A stretch of DNA of 64,000 nucleotides, taken from contig NZ_AOLW01000007.1 of NCBI RefSeq assembly GCF_000336615.1, forward strand, positions 62,001-126,000. Reading direction: 5' to 3'. The translations under genes were made by a program, and so were the position numbers. Source of the stretch: Haloarcula amylolytica JCM 13557 (GTDB lineage Archaea > Halobacteriota > Halobacteria > Halobacteriales > Haloarculaceae). The notes beneath the pieces were generated by a model that worked only from the letters and a program-made list of their open reading frames with translations, had not been told where the DNA came from and ran no database searches. Numbering within the stretch: the stretch's first letter is position 1; every line of letters starts with the position of its first letter. Positions 24,087 to 33,827 of the stretch are shown here, piece after piece.

Positions 24087-24590
24087 ATGAGTCGGGTAGA
24101 CGGGCGAAGTCGGGCCGTGAGCCCAGTCATTGGCGTCGTTATCCTCGTCGGAATTGCTGCAATTCTCGCTGCCACCATCGGTGTGTTCGCGCTCGGCTTC
24201 AGCGAGCAGCGACCCACGCAGGCACCGCAGGTCGCTATCGTGGCCGACTACAGCGAGCGGACTACCGGCAATGGGGAGTATCTGAATCTCAGCTTCGAAA
24301 GCGGCGAAACCGTCTACCGGGACAACCTCACTGTCGTCGTCTCCGGTGCTAGGAGTTCCGACGGCAGCGACGTGACGCTTGACACCGACCCGATACAGGC
24401 ACAGGCCTCGACGCGGATTACGTCGGGGACAGAAATCACGATCCATCGTGGACAGTTCTCCGGTATCACGACTGGGGAATCTCTGGACCTGAGCGACGCG
24501 ACGCTTCGACTCGTCTGGGCTCCCGTGGACGAACCGGAGTCGGAAACGTACGTCATCTATCGCTGGCCGGACCCGAGCCAGCGCAACTGA
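24087..24590 (+). CDS. type IV pilin-like protein
   Basis: This 167-residue protein begins with a class III signal: a basic leader (MSRVDGRSR), then the archaeal pilin core SPVIGVVILVGIAAI. PibD would cut just before or near AVSPVIG. The hydrophobic helix (residues about 10-33) would form the pilus core or membrane anchor. The rest is a beta-rich, threonine- and serine-rich extracellular domain. Many haloarchaeal PilA-like pilins share this N-terminus with unrelated tails. It stands alone, apart from pil assembly genes. Confidence 0.85.
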   Translation: MSRVDGRSRAVSPVIGVVILVGIAAILAATIGVFALGFSEQRPTQAPQVAIVADYSERTTGNGEYLNLSFESGETVYRDNLTVVVSGARSSDGSDVTLDTDPIQAQASTRITSGTEITIHRGQFSGITTGESLDLSDATLRLVWAPVDEPESETYVIYRWPDPSQRN

Positions 24591-24625
24591 ACGGCTGTTT
24601 TGCCTCCGCTGTCGGACTGCTCTCT

Positions 24626-25678
24626 TCACTCGGCCAGCGAGAGCGTGACTTCGTCGGTTTCGTAGTCCTCGATGAACGACCCGGAGCCGCCCAGCGAGAC
24701 AGTCCGGTCGCCGATATCGACGACTAGCGTGTGTTCGATGGGGTAGGAGTTGGTCTGTGGCTCGGCGACGCCCTGTTTCGTCTCGACGACGGTCCCCTCG
24801 ATGGTGGTGGTGTCGTCGTCGGCCTGTACCGCTCGTACTTCTGCGGAGACGTGGATGTCGTGCCCGGCGCGCAGATGGAGCGTCGCCTGGAGGACGGCGT
24901 GGCGGAAGTCGTGGTAGGTGGCGGGGAGCGGGGCCGGGTCGGTGACGGTCTCCTCGGTGGCCATCAGCCAGTAGTTCCCGAGGAACGACCCCGACAGCAC
25001 GGGGACGAGCTGTTGCTGGACGAAGGCGATAGCGCGCTGGTCGGAGTTGGTGCGTGTCACCATCTCCGCTGGGGAGACGAGGCCGAACTGGGCGTCGACG
25101 GTGAGCATAATCGGCATCGGCTGGTTCCAGGACCGGACCACGGAGGCCAGCCCGCGCACGTCGTCCGGCTCCAGGCCGTCGGCGCTGCTGACGACCAGCA
25201 TCACGAGGACGCCGCGGTCGACGGCCGCGACCAGTTCCTCCGAGATCTCCGGGAGGTACTGCTGGGGAACCGACAGCATGATCTCCCGTTCCGCGTTTCT
25301 GATGTACTCCGTGAGCCGCTTGATGACTGTCACCCGGGACTTGATGACGTCGAACTGCTGTGGTTCCCGCGCACTCGCCGAGTATCGGGAATCGAGCGCC
25401 CCACTCATCTCTTCGAGCCGGTCGGTCAGGGCGTCGATGACTTCCTCGGGCGGCCGGGCGCGTATCGTCGTGGGCACGACGTGGTCGTTGACCTCGATGA
25501 ACCCCCGGTCTTCGAGCGATTCACTGATGCTGTAGACGTACCGTTTTGAGACGCCGGTGTCGTCGGCGATTTCGCTGGCCGTGGCCTCGCCGCTGCCGAG
25601 AATCGACAGGTACGTGTCGACTTCCTTCTCCGACAGGCCCAGTTGCCCCAGCCTGTCCCTGAGAGTCGAATCGTCCAT
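24626..25678 (-). CDS. TrmB-family transcriptional regulator
   Basis: The ATG at 25678 (MDDSTLRDRLGQ) gives 350 residues. The N-terminal winged helix (about residues 5-75) has GLSEKEVDTYLSIL and SEIADDTGVSKRYVYS. A C-terminal sugar-binding domain follows, as in TrmB proteins that control maltose/trehalose uptake. It is divergent from the GH15 gene and close to the MalEFGK-type genes, so it probably controls them. The shared gap holds an inverted repeat around the GH15 TATA box. Confidence 0.85.
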   Translation of the reverse strand: MDDSTLRDRLGQLGLSEKEVDTYLSILGSGEATASEIADDTGVSKRYVYSISESLEDRGFIEVNDHVVPTTIRARPPEEVIDALTDRLEEMSGALDSRYSASAREPQQFDVIKSRVTVIKRLTEYIRNAEREIMLSVPQQYLPEISEELVAAVDRGVLVMLVVSSADGLEPDDVRGLASVVRSWNQPMPIMLTVDAQFGLVSPAEMVTRTNSDQRAIAFVQQQLVPVLSGSFLGNYWLMATEETVTDPAPLPATYHDFRHAVLQATLHLRAGHDIHVSAEVRAVQADDDTTTIEGTVVETKQGVAEPQTNSYPIEHTLVVDIGDRTVSLGGSGSFIEDYETDEVTLSLAE

Positions 25679-25809
25679 CTGTTCACATCTGGTACCGGCG
25701 GCGGATAACTGTGTTTCGGTGCTGTGTGGCCCGCCAACGCCCCCGAAGCCGCCCAATGGGCCGTATCGTCGACTGGCCCACACCGCGCTCACAAGAATGA
25801 AAAACTATT

Positions 25810-25840
25810 ACACCATATTTTATATCCCCCGCAGTGGTGT
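25810..25840. promoter_or_regulatory. GH15 promoter with flanking inverted repeat
   Basis: TATTTTATAT (25816-25825) is the TATA box, centred 29 nt before the ATG at 25850. ACACCA (25810-25815) and TGGTGT (25835-25840) form a 6-bp inverted repeat around it, a plausible site for the divergent TrmB regulator. Confidence 0.45.
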
Positions 25841-25849
25841 CTCTCACCA

Positions 25850-27868
25850 ATGACGCTCCGGACGGCACTTAACGACTTCAAGCGGACCCGGGACCGCCGC
25901 CACCAGTTCCCGGGCGAGTTCCGCTCTACGACGGGCACTTTCTCCGGACTCGACAGCCGGTTGGTGCACGTCGACAGCGATGGCTCGCTGCGGGACTACT
26001 CCTATCCGCTGTGTGGGCTCACGGGGATCGACCGCTCTCGGTTCGGCATCGACACGGGTTCGACGACGTGGTTCAGCGCCGACGCCGACCAGCGGTATCG
26101 CGGTGACGCCGGCGTCGTCGAGACCATCCACGACTGCGGCGACTGGGCCGTCGTCCAGACGGACTGCACTATCGAGCAGGCTCATGTCACCCGGTTCGAA
26201 CTTCGCGGCGACGCACCCGCCGACGTGTCGCTTTGGGCGTTCGTCGATTTCGCACCTGACGGGCGGGACGGCCGACAGAGCCTGCTGATGCACGGAAACA
26301 CCGTCGAGGCCTACCATCGCTCCGAACACGACTTCGTCGGCGTCTCTACCGAACTCGACGCCGTTCAGGGCCAGATTCCCGAGCGGTTCCCCGAACTCGT
26401 CGACAGTGAGCCGGTCTCGTTCCCCCGAGCGACAGGGGAACGACGGTACGAGGACACGACGCTGACTGGTGGTGTCCTGCTGTCCGCGCCGTTCGTCGAC
26501 GGGGGCGTCACGCTGACCACGCTGCTGACGGACACGAACGATATCGGCCGTGACGCGGCGCTGTCGACCATCGACCGGCTGGTGAGCGACCATTACACCT
26601 CGGAGACGCTACTCGAAGCGGGCCAGGCACAGCGGCGATGGAGCGTGCCCGCGGACACGCCGAACCGCGAGAGCGTCGTGGCCGACCTTCGCGTCCTCTC
26701 GCTGCTTTCGGCCGCGAACGGGGCCAGAATCGCCGCGCCGGACTTCGACCCGTACTACGTCACCTCCGGCGGGTACGGGTACACATGGTTCCGCGACGAC
26801 GCCGAGATTTCGGCGTTCCTGCTCGAAGCTGACGGGACGTTCGACCTCGGCCTCGAGTCGTGGCACCGGCGCTCCGCCGCGTTCTACTGTCGCACCCAGC
26901 AACCGGACGGTAGCTGGCCCCACCGGGTCTGGCCCGGCGACGAGACGCTCGCGCCGGGCTGGGCGAACGCTCGGCTCGAGAGCGGTTCGGACGCGGACTA
27001 CCAGGCCGACCAGACCGCGAGCGTCACCACCTTCCTCGCGACGTACCTTCGAACCGGCGAGCCGGCGAATCCGGAGTGCATCGAAGCCACGCTCGGGCGC
27101 GCCGTCGAGAGCATCGACGACACGCTGGCCGACGACGGCCTCCCCATCGCCTGCCAGAACGCCTGGGAGAACATGCAGGGTCGGTTCACGCACACCGCTG
27201 CGACCTTCCTGCACGCCTACGCGGCCGTCGCCCGCGCACCGGTCTCCGCCGCGCTCCGGGACCACGCCCGGTCACAGGCCGAAACAGTGCTGTCAGCCCT
27301 TGATGCGCTGTGGACCGGTGACCGCTACGCCCTTCGCGAACACGACGGAGCCATCGACGACCGACTGGACTCCGCGACGCTGGCTCTCCCTGCGGCCTGT
27401 CGTGTCGCTGCAGAGGCCATCGACCTGCCGGCGGAGACCCGCGACCGGCTCTGTACCCACGTCGAGACGACACTCGACGGGCTGGAACGGGACACCGGCG
27501 ACATCCGGGGTCTCATCCGCTTCGAGGGCGACGACTGGCGGCGCGGCTCGCAGGACCGCGAGAAAGTCTGGACCGTCTCGACGGCGTGGGGCGCAAACAG
27601 TGCCGCCCAGCTGGGTGCGCTCCTGCGTGACGCCGACGACAGCCGAGCGACGGCGGCCTACGGCCGCTCCCGGGACCTGCTGGACGAGATCCTTCCCGGC
27701 GGCTCGCTCGTCCAGTCCAGCGGCTACCTTCCCGAGCAACTGTTCGACGACGGGACGCCGGACTGTGGCACGCCGCTCGGCTGGCCCCACGCGCTCCGGC
27801 TGGCAACCGTCGCCCACCTCGCTGACGCCGGGGAGCTCACTGCCGAGCTGCTGAGCGCCCGCGAGTAA
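25850..27868 (+). CDS. glycoside hydrolase family 15 (glucoamylase/trehalase-like)
   Basis: The ATG at 25850 gives 672 residues; the frame is longer upstream but that part lies in the promoter. An N-terminal beta-sandwich (about 1-270) precedes an alpha/alpha barrel. Characteristic stretches are GGYGYTWFRDDAEIS (near residue 305), QPDGSWPHRVWPGD, and further barrel glutamates after residue 400. Family enzymes release glucose from oligosaccharide ends. No signal peptide is present, so it acts on imported sugars. Its 3' end is duplicated just beyond the stop codon. Confidence 0.85.
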   Translation: MTLRTALNDFKRTRDRRHQFPGEFRSTTGTFSGLDSRLVHVDSDGSLRDYSYPLCGLTGIDRSRFGIDTGSTTWFSADADQRYRGDAGVVETIHDCGDWAVVQTDCTIEQAHVTRFELRGDAPADVSLWAFVDFAPDGRDGRQSLLMHGNTVEAYHRSEHDFVGVSTELDAVQGQIPERFPELVDSEPVSFPRATGERRYEDTTLTGGVLLSAPFVDGGVTLTTLLTDTNDIGRDAALSTIDRLVSDHYTSETLLEAGQAQRRWSVPADTPNRESVVADLRVLSLLSAANGARIAAPDFDPYYVTSGGYGYTWFRDDAEISAFLLEADGTFDLGLESWHRRSAAFYCRTQQPDGSWPHRVWPGDETLAPGWANARLESGSDADYQADQTASVTTFLATYLRTGEPANPECIEATLGRAVESIDDTLADDGLPIACQNAWENMQGRFTHTAATFLHAYAAVARAPVSAALRDHARSQAETVLSALDALWTGDRYALREHDGAIDDRLDSATLALPAACRVAAEAIDLPAETRDRLCTHVETTLDGLERDTGDIRGLIRFEGDDWRRGSQDREKVWTVSTAWGANSAAQLGALLRDADDSRATAAYGRSRDLLDEILPGGSLVQSSGYLPEQLFDDGTPDCGTPLGWPHALRLATVAHLADAGELTAELLSARE

Positions 27869-27896
27869 ACTGCCGAGCCGCTGAGCGCCCGCGAGT
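27839..27896. repeat. 28-bp direct repeat across the GH15 stop codon
   Basis: Copies at 27839-27866 and 27869-27896 differ by one base. The period is 30 bp, so the duplication is in frame. The first copy encodes the last residues of the enzyme and the stop follows directly. The second lies after the stop and runs into six T residues (27899-27904), a possible terminator. Confidence 0.85.
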
Positions 27897-28009
27897 GGTT
27901 TTTTACGGACCGCGCTGCTCGCGCACTCGCAAACGTAGCGGATGGCCGTAGGGACTCTATAACTGGTCGAAAACAGTGACTACGCCCGGACGTGGACACT
28001 GCCTATCCC

Positions 28010-29176
28010 TTACTGCGGTGCTGCGACGGGCGCGTCCTCGCCGGCTGTAACCGTCTCGCCGGTCCCCGGGTCGAACAGATGGACAGCGGATTCGTCGAAC
28101 GACACCTGCACGCGGTCGCCGATGGCCGGCTCTACGTCGGTGCTCACCCTGGCGATGAAATCCGGCGCACCGTCGCCCTCGAACCCGGTTTTCGATTCGC
28201 CCAGATCGAGATAGAGGTAGTTGTCGCTACCGATGGGCTCGAGCACGTCGACCGTCGCCGGAACGGCGTTCTGGTCGCCGCCGTCGCTGACGGAGACGTG
28301 TTCCGGTCGGATACCCAGCACGTACGAACCGCCTTCGATGTCGCCGAAGGCACTGGCACGGCCGCCCGTGAGGTCGTAGGAGAAGTCGTCGTGAGCACCG
28401 GTGAGCCGGATGCCGCTGCCGAGTGGCTCCGCGGTCACGTCGAGGAAGTTCATCGAGGGCGAACCGACGAAGCCGCCGACGAACTGGTTCGTCGGGTTCT
28501 CGTACACGGTCTTCGGCCGACCGGCCTGCTGGAGCTCCCCGTCGTTGAGGATGACGATGCGGTCGCCCATCGTCATCGCTTCCTCCTGGTCGTGGGTGAC
28601 GTAGACGGCTGTGATGCCGAGTTCCTCCTGCAGGCGCTGGATTTCCGTTCGCATCGTCGTCCGGAGCTTCGCGTCGAGGTTCGACAGCGGCTCGTCGAAG
28701 AGGAACACGTCCGGCTCCCGGACGATGGCGCGCCCGAGCGCGACCCGCTGTTTCTGCCCGCCGGAGAGCTGGTCCGGCGTGTCATCGAGCAAGTCCCCGA
28801 TACCCATCATCTCCGCCGTCTCGGTGACTCGCTCCTCGCGCTCTTCCTTCGAGAGGTCGGTGCTCATCCGGAGGCCAAAGGCCATGTTCTGGCGGATGGA
28901 CTTGTGCGGGTACAGCGCGTAGTTCTGGAACACCATCGCCACGTCGCGCTTGCGGGCGTGGACGTCCGTCACGTCCTCGTCGCCGATACGGATACGACCG
29001 CTCGTCGGCCGTTCAAGCCCGGCAATCATCCGTAGCGTCGTCGATTTCCCACACCCCGACGGGCCGACCACCGTTACGAACTCCCCGTCGTCGATGGACA
29101 GATCGACGTCGTCGACCGCCACGATGGAGCCACCGTCGAACTCCTTCCGGAGACCGTCTAGTTCGAGACTCGCCAT
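28010..29176 (-). CDS. ABC transporter ATPase, MalK/UgpC type
   Basis: The ATG at 29176 gives 388 residues. Motifs are Walker [10 protein letters not shown] (near residue 36), signature [14 protein letters not shown] (near 135), Walker [13 protein letters not shown] and the switch histidine in [12 protein letters not shown] domain with GIRPEHVSV occupies the C-terminal third. This ATPase energises carbohydrate importers. It fits the binding protein and permeases at 31581-34906, though it is encoded on the opposite strand beside the amylase gene. Confidence 0.93.
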   Translation of the reverse strand: MASLELDGLRKEFDGGSIVAVDDVDLSIDDGEFVTVVGPSGCGKSTTLRMIAGLERPTSGRIRIGDEDVTDVHARKRDVAMVFQNYALYPHKSIRQNMAFGLRMSTDLSKEEREERVTETAEMMGIGDLLDDTPDQLSGGQKQRVALGRAIVREPDVFLFDEPLSNLDAKLRTTMRTEIQRLQEELGITAVYVTHDQEEAMTMGDRIVILNDGELQQAGRPKTVYENPTNQFVGGFVGSPSMNFLDVTAEPLGSGIRLTGAHDDFSYDLTGGRASAFGDIEGGSYVLGIRPEHVSVSDGGDQNAVPATVDVLEPIGSDNYLYLDLGESKTGFEGDGAPDFIARVSTDVEPAIGDRVQVSFDESAVHLFDPGTGETVTAGEDAPVAAPQ

Positions 29177-29268
29177 TACACAGAGTCTCACACCCATCGC
29201 TAATAAGTTTGATGGGATTTTTCATAGAAGTTCTAGCAAAGTTCAGTCGGTCGTGAAACTGAGTGCCG

Positions 29269-31368
29269 TCAGTGACCGCTCGCCGGCGGTATCACGACGA
29301 CATCTCCGACCTCGACCGCCCCGCCGCTATCGACCGGGTCGCCGCTGAGAAGGTCGGTGTCCCCGACTGGAGTGTCGAGCGAGACGGTCGCCGTGCCGTC
29401 GCCGAAGTGTAGCACGACCACGAGCCTTTCATCGCCGTCGGTGCGCTCGTACGCGACGACGCTGTCCGCATCGCCCGTTTCGACGGTGTGTGGAACCGGG
29501 CGTATCCCGGGCGAGCGCAGTGCGGCGTGGTCCGCTCGGAGGGCCGCCAGTCGCCGGTGGAAGTCGGTCAGTGCGTTGTCGCCGTCGTGCCAGCGCATCG
29601 TTCCGCGCTGCTGTTCGACGCCCCGTTCCTGGCCGGCGTATATCATGGGTGTTCCAGGCATGGTGAACGTGGCCCCGACGGCCGCCCGCAGTGACGCGGC
29701 CCCGCACTCGTCGAGATAGCGGTCCTCGTCGTGGTTGTCGACGTATCGCATATGCGCCGTGCGGTCGGGGTAGCCGTGTTCGACCGTCGCGTCGAGCGCC
29801 TCAAACAGCGCCGACGCCGGTTCCTCGCCGGTCCCGATGTCCCGGAGCGTGTCGAACAGGTCCGTGTCGTAGTGGACGTCGAACTCGTTTTCGGCGAAGG
29901 CAGCGTCGCGCGGGACCGTCTCGTCGAGCAGCAGGAACTCGGGATCGTCGGCTTTCACCCGCTCCCGGACTTCCTTCCAGAACCCGTGTGGCACGCCCCA
30001 GGCGACGTCACAGCGGAACCCATCGACCACGTCGCGCCACTCGTCTACCACGTCGAGCATCCAGCGCCGCACCGCGAGCGAGTCGTAGTTGAGGTTCGGG
30101 ATTCGCGTCCAGTTGAAGTAGTAGCCCGGCGCGTCCTCGCCAGCCCAGTCGATATCGGAGACGTCCTGTGACGCCGGGATTCGCTCGTAGTGGTCGGCGT
30201 ACTCGGGGACACCGGCCCGGTGGAGCTGGAAGGCCGGGTGGTCCCGCGAGCTGTGGTTGATGACCAGATCGAAGACGACCCGAATCCCCGCGTCGTGGAG
30301 CCGGTCGACCAGCGATTCGAACTCCTCGCGTGTTCCCAGGTCTGTGGCGGTGTCGAAGAAGTCAGTGATGTGGTAGCCGTGCCGGGTCGGACTCGCCTGG
30401 ACGGGCGTGAGCCACACCACGTCGACGCCCAGCGACTCGATGTACGGGACCCGCTGCTCGATGGCCTCGAAGCTCGTGTCGACGGTTTCGCCGGCGAACG
30501 ACCGGACGAATATCTCGTAGATGGTGGCGTCACCGGCCCAGTCCGGCGGGTCGGCGGGCCGTGACACGGTCACTGTGCCGTCTGCGGTCGCGTTTCCGGT
30601 TCCACTGTCGCGTTCCACGACCAGCGTGTCCGCGACGCTGTGGCGCTCAGCGACGGCGACGGCGTGAATCCGGGTCGTTTCGGGTAGGGCTTCGTGTGGT
30701 ACCCGGAGTTCGTCGCTGCCGATGGTCACAGCCGACTCTTCCAGCGTGTCGCGGCCGTCGAGATAGAATTCGACCTCCGGCTCGCTCCCCGACGGGGCCG
30801 CGCGGGCGTCCGCGGAGACGACGAGGCCCCCGTCCTCCGTCTGACTGGTGAGTTCGACTCGTGGGCGTCCCGGTCCCTCGACAGTGACCTCGTCGGTCGC
30901 GGTCGATTCGAAGGAGCCGTCGAAACTGAAGATGGCGTGGTGGGTCCCCGGCGGGAGTTCTGTCTCGATGACCCACTCGTCGCCGTCGCGCTCGGCCCAG
31001 TGGGTGCCCATCGTGAAATCGTTGAACTTCCCGATGACGATGGCGCGGTCGGCGACGGCGAGGTCGTCGGTACCGCCGTCGCAGTCGAAGTCCGCCGCCG
31101 TGACGCTGAACCGGGCCGTCTCGGTGATGCTTGGGAACGCCCGGACGACTTGCTCGTGTGTGCCGTCCGGTGCGGTTACCGCCGCTCGGTAGACGCCCGG
31201 CACGTCGGGTTCGAGGTGACAGACCGGGCCGTCGCCGAGCGCTGCCGTACTCGCCGCTGGCCGCTCGACTAACCGCCACTCGGCAGCCATGCCGGGGTCG
31301 GGCTGACGCGGGGCCAGTTCGACCGATTCGCCGACGGTGGCGAACCGTGGCGGGCCTGGATGGTGCAT
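29269..31368 (-). CDS. GH13 alpha-amylase-family enzyme
   Basis: This 699-residue protein has N-terminal beta-sandwich domains (about 1-265) that resemble carbohydrate-binding modules (FNDFTMGTHWAERDGDEW). The catalytic barrel follows: the nucleophile Asp in GFRCDVAWGVP, the acid-base Glu in FLLLDETVP, the third Asp in VDNHDED and the region-I motif VFDLVINHSS. No signal peptide or TAT motif is seen, so it probably works in the cytoplasm on imported maltodextrins. It is 93 nt from the MalK-like gene on the same strand and divergent from the binding-protein gene. Confidence 0.88.
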   Translation of the reverse strand: MHHPGPPRFATVGESVELAPRQPDPGMAAEWRLVERPAASTAALGDGPVCHLEPDVPGVYRAAVTAPDGTHEQVVRAFPSITETARFSVTAADFDCDGGTDDLAVADRAIVIGKFNDFTMGTHWAERDGDEWVIETELPPGTHHAIFSFDGSFESTATDEVTVEGPGRPRVELTSQTEDGGLVVSADARAAPSGSEPEVEFYLDGRDTLEESAVTIGSDELRVPHEALPETTRIHAVAVAERHSVADTLVVERDSGTGNATADGTVTVSRPADPPDWAGDATIYEIFVRSFAGETVDTSFEAIEQRVPYIESLGVDVVWLTPVQASPTRHGYHITDFFDTATDLGTREEFESLVDRLHDAGIRVVFDLVINHSSRDHPAFQLHRAGVPEYADHYERIPASQDVSDIDWAGEDAPGYYFNWTRIPNLNYDSLAVRRWMLDVVDEWRDVVDGFRCDVAWGVPHGFWKEVRERVKADDPEFLLLDETVPRDAAFAENEFDVHYDTDLFDTLRDIGTGEEPASALFEALDATVEHGYPDRTAHMRYVDNHDEDRYLDECGAASLRAAVGATFTMPGTPMIYAGQERGVEQQRGTMRWHDGDNALTDFHRRLAALRADHAALRSPGIRPVPHTVETGDADSVVAYERTDGDERLVVVLHFGDGTATVSLDTPVGDTDLLSGDPVDSGGAVEVGDVVVIPPASGH

Positions 31369-31580
31369 ACGCCTACGGTACAGGGTCGGTACTGTGAGTG
31401 TTACGTTTCGCGCTGAATTTTAGAAAGAATATTACTTCGTTTGTTCTACCGCACCCAGTTTGCTGAAAACCGATACACGGAGAAGCGACTCCACGCCGAT
31501 TCTCGAAATCTATCATCATTGTCTCCTTCTATTTCCGAATGATTTAAGTTATGAAGGACTATTTCATCCCATATCTATCC
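31369..31580. other. divergent promoter region of amylase and sugar-uptake genes
   Basis: This 212-bp gap is AT-rich on its right side. An ATTTAAG stretch near 31542 may be the TATA element of the uptake operon. I see no clear TrmB consensus palindrome. An in-frame ATG at 31551 was considered but rejected as start. Confidence 0.4.
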
Positions 31581-32855
31581 ATGACAATGGAACGACGGAC
31601 GGTGCTCAAACGGATCGGCGGTGTCGGGGCGGCTACGGCCTTGGCTGGCTGTAGTGTGCAAGAGCAGGGCAGTGGCGGCTCGGAGGGGGAAACGGCTTCC
31701 GGTGACGGCGATGGGTCAGGCGGCGGGAGTCAACAGTCCGGCGGGACCGCGACGGCGTGGTACCAGCTTCAGGACTCGGAGATACCCGCACGCGAGGACG
31801 CGATGGAGACGTTCACGAGCGAGACGGAGTTCGGCGTCGAGGGGTCGGACATCTCCAACATGGAAAAGAAGACCACGAGCGCGATTCCGGCCGGGCAGGG
31901 GCCGGAGATCTTCGAGTGGGCACACGACTGGGTGGGCGACTACTACCAGCGGGAGTTCGTCGTCGACCAGTCCGAGGAACTCTCCGTGAGCCTCGACCAG
32001 TTCACGGACGCCGCCGCCTCCGCCGTCCAGTTCGACGACGCCGTCGTCGGCCTCCCGCACTCGGCGGAGACGGTGACGCTCATCTACAACGCGGACATCG
32101 TCGACGAAGCGCCCGAGACCATCGACGACATGGTGGCGGCGATGGAGGCGTACCACGACCCCGACAAGAGCCAGTACGGCCTCGCCGCGCCGTTCGATCC
32201 GTACTTCACGAGCGGCTGGATACAGGCCTTCGGCGGCTACTACTTCGACCCCGAGCAGGACCCGGTGCTCGGGCTGGATGCCGACGAAGCCATCGAAGGG
32301 CTCCAGTTCACGCTCGACACCCTCCGTCCGTACATGCCCGACGACCCGAACTACGAACCGCAGGCCGCGACGTTCTCGGAGGGGAACGCCGCCTTCGCGG
32401 TCAACGGACCGTGGTACCTGCCGACGCTGAACCAGAGCGACGTGAACTACGAGGTGGCGACGTTCCCTGCCATCGACGGCGGCGAGGTGACGCCGTACAC
32501 CGGCATCTCGATGTGGTACTTCGCGGACGCGATGAGCGAGGGCGGGGCCGACGCCACGGCCGCCCGGAACTTCGTCGAGTGGTTCGCCACCAACGAAGAC
32601 CACGCCACGCGACTCGCTCAGGAGCAGGGCGCGATTCCGGTGCTCGACAGTCTCGTCGGCAGCGACGAACTCCCCGACCACGTCCAGACGTACTCCCAGA
32701 CCGTCAGCCAGGGGGTCCCGATGCCGACCGACCCGCGCATGAACAAGGTGTGGTCGCCGCTTGAGAACGCCCTCATCGAGGCGTTCAACGGCGACGCGAG
32801 CGCCGAAGACGCACTGACGACCGCCGCCGAGGAAATCCGCAGCAACTGGGAGTGA
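31581..32855 (+). CDS. ABC sugar-binding lipoprotein, MalE-like, TAT-exported
   Basis: The ATG at 31581 places the twin-arginine motif ERRTVLKRIG at the very N-terminus, followed by a short hydrophobic stretch and lipobox LAGC; this gives 424 residues. A glycine- and serine-rich linker (about 25-50) precedes the binding domain. YYFDPEQDP and FAVNGPWYLPTLNQSD are typical of maltodextrin-type solute-binding proteins. It would be lipid-anchored outside the cell and deliver oligosaccharides to the two permeases that follow after 9 nt and a 1-nt overlap. Confidence 0.9.
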   Translation: MTMERRTVLKRIGGVGAATALAGCSVQEQGSGGSEGETASGDGDGSGGGSQQSGGTATAWYQLQDSEIPAREDAMETFTSETEFGVEGSDISNMEKKTTSAIPAGQGPEIFEWAHDWVGDYYQREFVVDQSEELSVSLDQFTDAAASAVQFDDAVVGLPHSAETVTLIYNADIVDEAPETIDDMVAAMEAYHDPDKSQYGLAAPFDPYFTSGWIQAFGGYYFDPEQDPVLGLDADEAIEGLQFTLDTLRPYMPDDPNYEPQAATFSEGNAAFAVNGPWYLPTLNQSDVNYEVATFPAIDGGEVTPYTGISMWYFADAMSEGGADATAARNFVEWFATNEDHATRLAQEQGAIPVLDSLVGSDELPDHVQTYSQTVSQGVPMPTDPRMNKVWSPLENALIEAFNGDASAEDALTTAAEEIRSNWE

Positions 32856-32864
32856 GAAACGCCC

Positions 32865-33827
32865 ATGAGTACGGTTTCACGGGCGGCGGACCGCATCGAG
32901 TCGGTCCCGTTTCTGACGCGGGACGACGCGTCGTTACTGCTAGTGCTCCCGGGACTGTTCGTCTTCTCGGCGTTCATGCTGTTCCCGGTGCTTTACCTGC
33001 TGGGGATTTCATTTACCAACGCCGAGCCGGCCAACCTGTTCGCCGGCGAGGGCGTCGTCGCCGTGCTCACGTTCGGCGACGCGCTGTTCGTCGGGCTAGA
33101 GAACTACGCCGACGTGCTGACCGACGGCCAGTTCTGGAACTCCTTCGGCGTCACCTGGCTGTTCGTCGCTACGAGCGTCACGCTCAAAATCGGGGCGAGC
33201 CTGGCCATCGCGCTTATCGTGACCAGTGAACTCGTCCGCGGCAAGCGCGTCCTGCGCTCGCTCATCATCTTCCCGATGGGCCTGCCGCCGATTTTCACCA
33301 TCACGGTGTGGCGCGGCATCTTCAGCTCCGCCGAATTCGGGCTGATGAACCAACTGCTGACCGCGTTCGGGGCGAGTTCGGTCGCGTGGCTCTCGGGCCG
33401 CTGGACCGCCTTCGTCGCGTACAACGTCACGGAGGCGTGGCTGGCGTACCCGTTCATGGTCATCATCACCGTCAGCGCGCTACAGGACGTACCCGAGGAA
33501 CTCCACGAGGCGGCCGTCGTCGACGGCGCGGGATTCCTCGCACGCTTCGCCCACATCACGCTGCCGTCGATTAAACGTCCCGTGCTGTTCGCGTCTATCC
33601 TGACCTCCGCGGCGTCGTTCCAGCAGTTCCTCATCCCGTTCGTGTTCAATAAGGGCGGCCCGGCACGGGCGAACGAACTCATCGTCGTCTACGGCTATCG
33701 TGAGGCGCTGTCGTTCCAGCAGTACGGCCGCGGTGCGGCCATCAGCATCATCGCGCTCGTGTTCATCGGCGCGTTCATGTGGCTCAACGTCAAGAAAGGC
33801 AAACTCGCCGACGGGGTGAACGACTAA
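32865..33827 (+). CDS. ABC sugar permease, MalF type
   Basis: This 320-residue protein has six membrane helices and the permease EAA loop in HEAAVVDGAGFLARFAHITLPSI (seen at about residue 210-232). The first helix is preceded by a 25-residue polar tail. It lacks the large periplasmic insert of E. coli MalF. It lies 9 nt after the binding-protein gene and its stop overlaps the start of the next permease (TAATG). Together they form the channel for sugar import. Confidence 0.92.
   Translation: MSTVSRAADRIESVPFLTRDDASLLLVLPGLFVFSAFMLFPVLYLLGISFTNAEPANLFAGEGVVAVLTFGDALFVGLENYADVLTDGQFWNSFGVTWLFVATSVTLKIGASLAIALIVTSELVRGKRVLRSLIIFPMGLPPIFTITVWRGIFSSAEFGLMNQLLTAFGASSVAWLSGRWTAFVAYNVTEAWLAYPFMVIITVSALQDVPEELHEAAVVDGAGFLARFAHITLPSIKRPVLFASILTSAASFQQFLIPFVFNKGGPARANELIVVYGYREALSFQQYGRGAAISIIALVFIGAFMWLNVKKGKLADGVND

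Noticed and set aside
31551-31580. upstream ATG as start of the sugar-binding protein
   Set aside because: It would put ten extra residues before the twin-arginine motif, whereas the ATG at 31581 gives a normal TAT signal.
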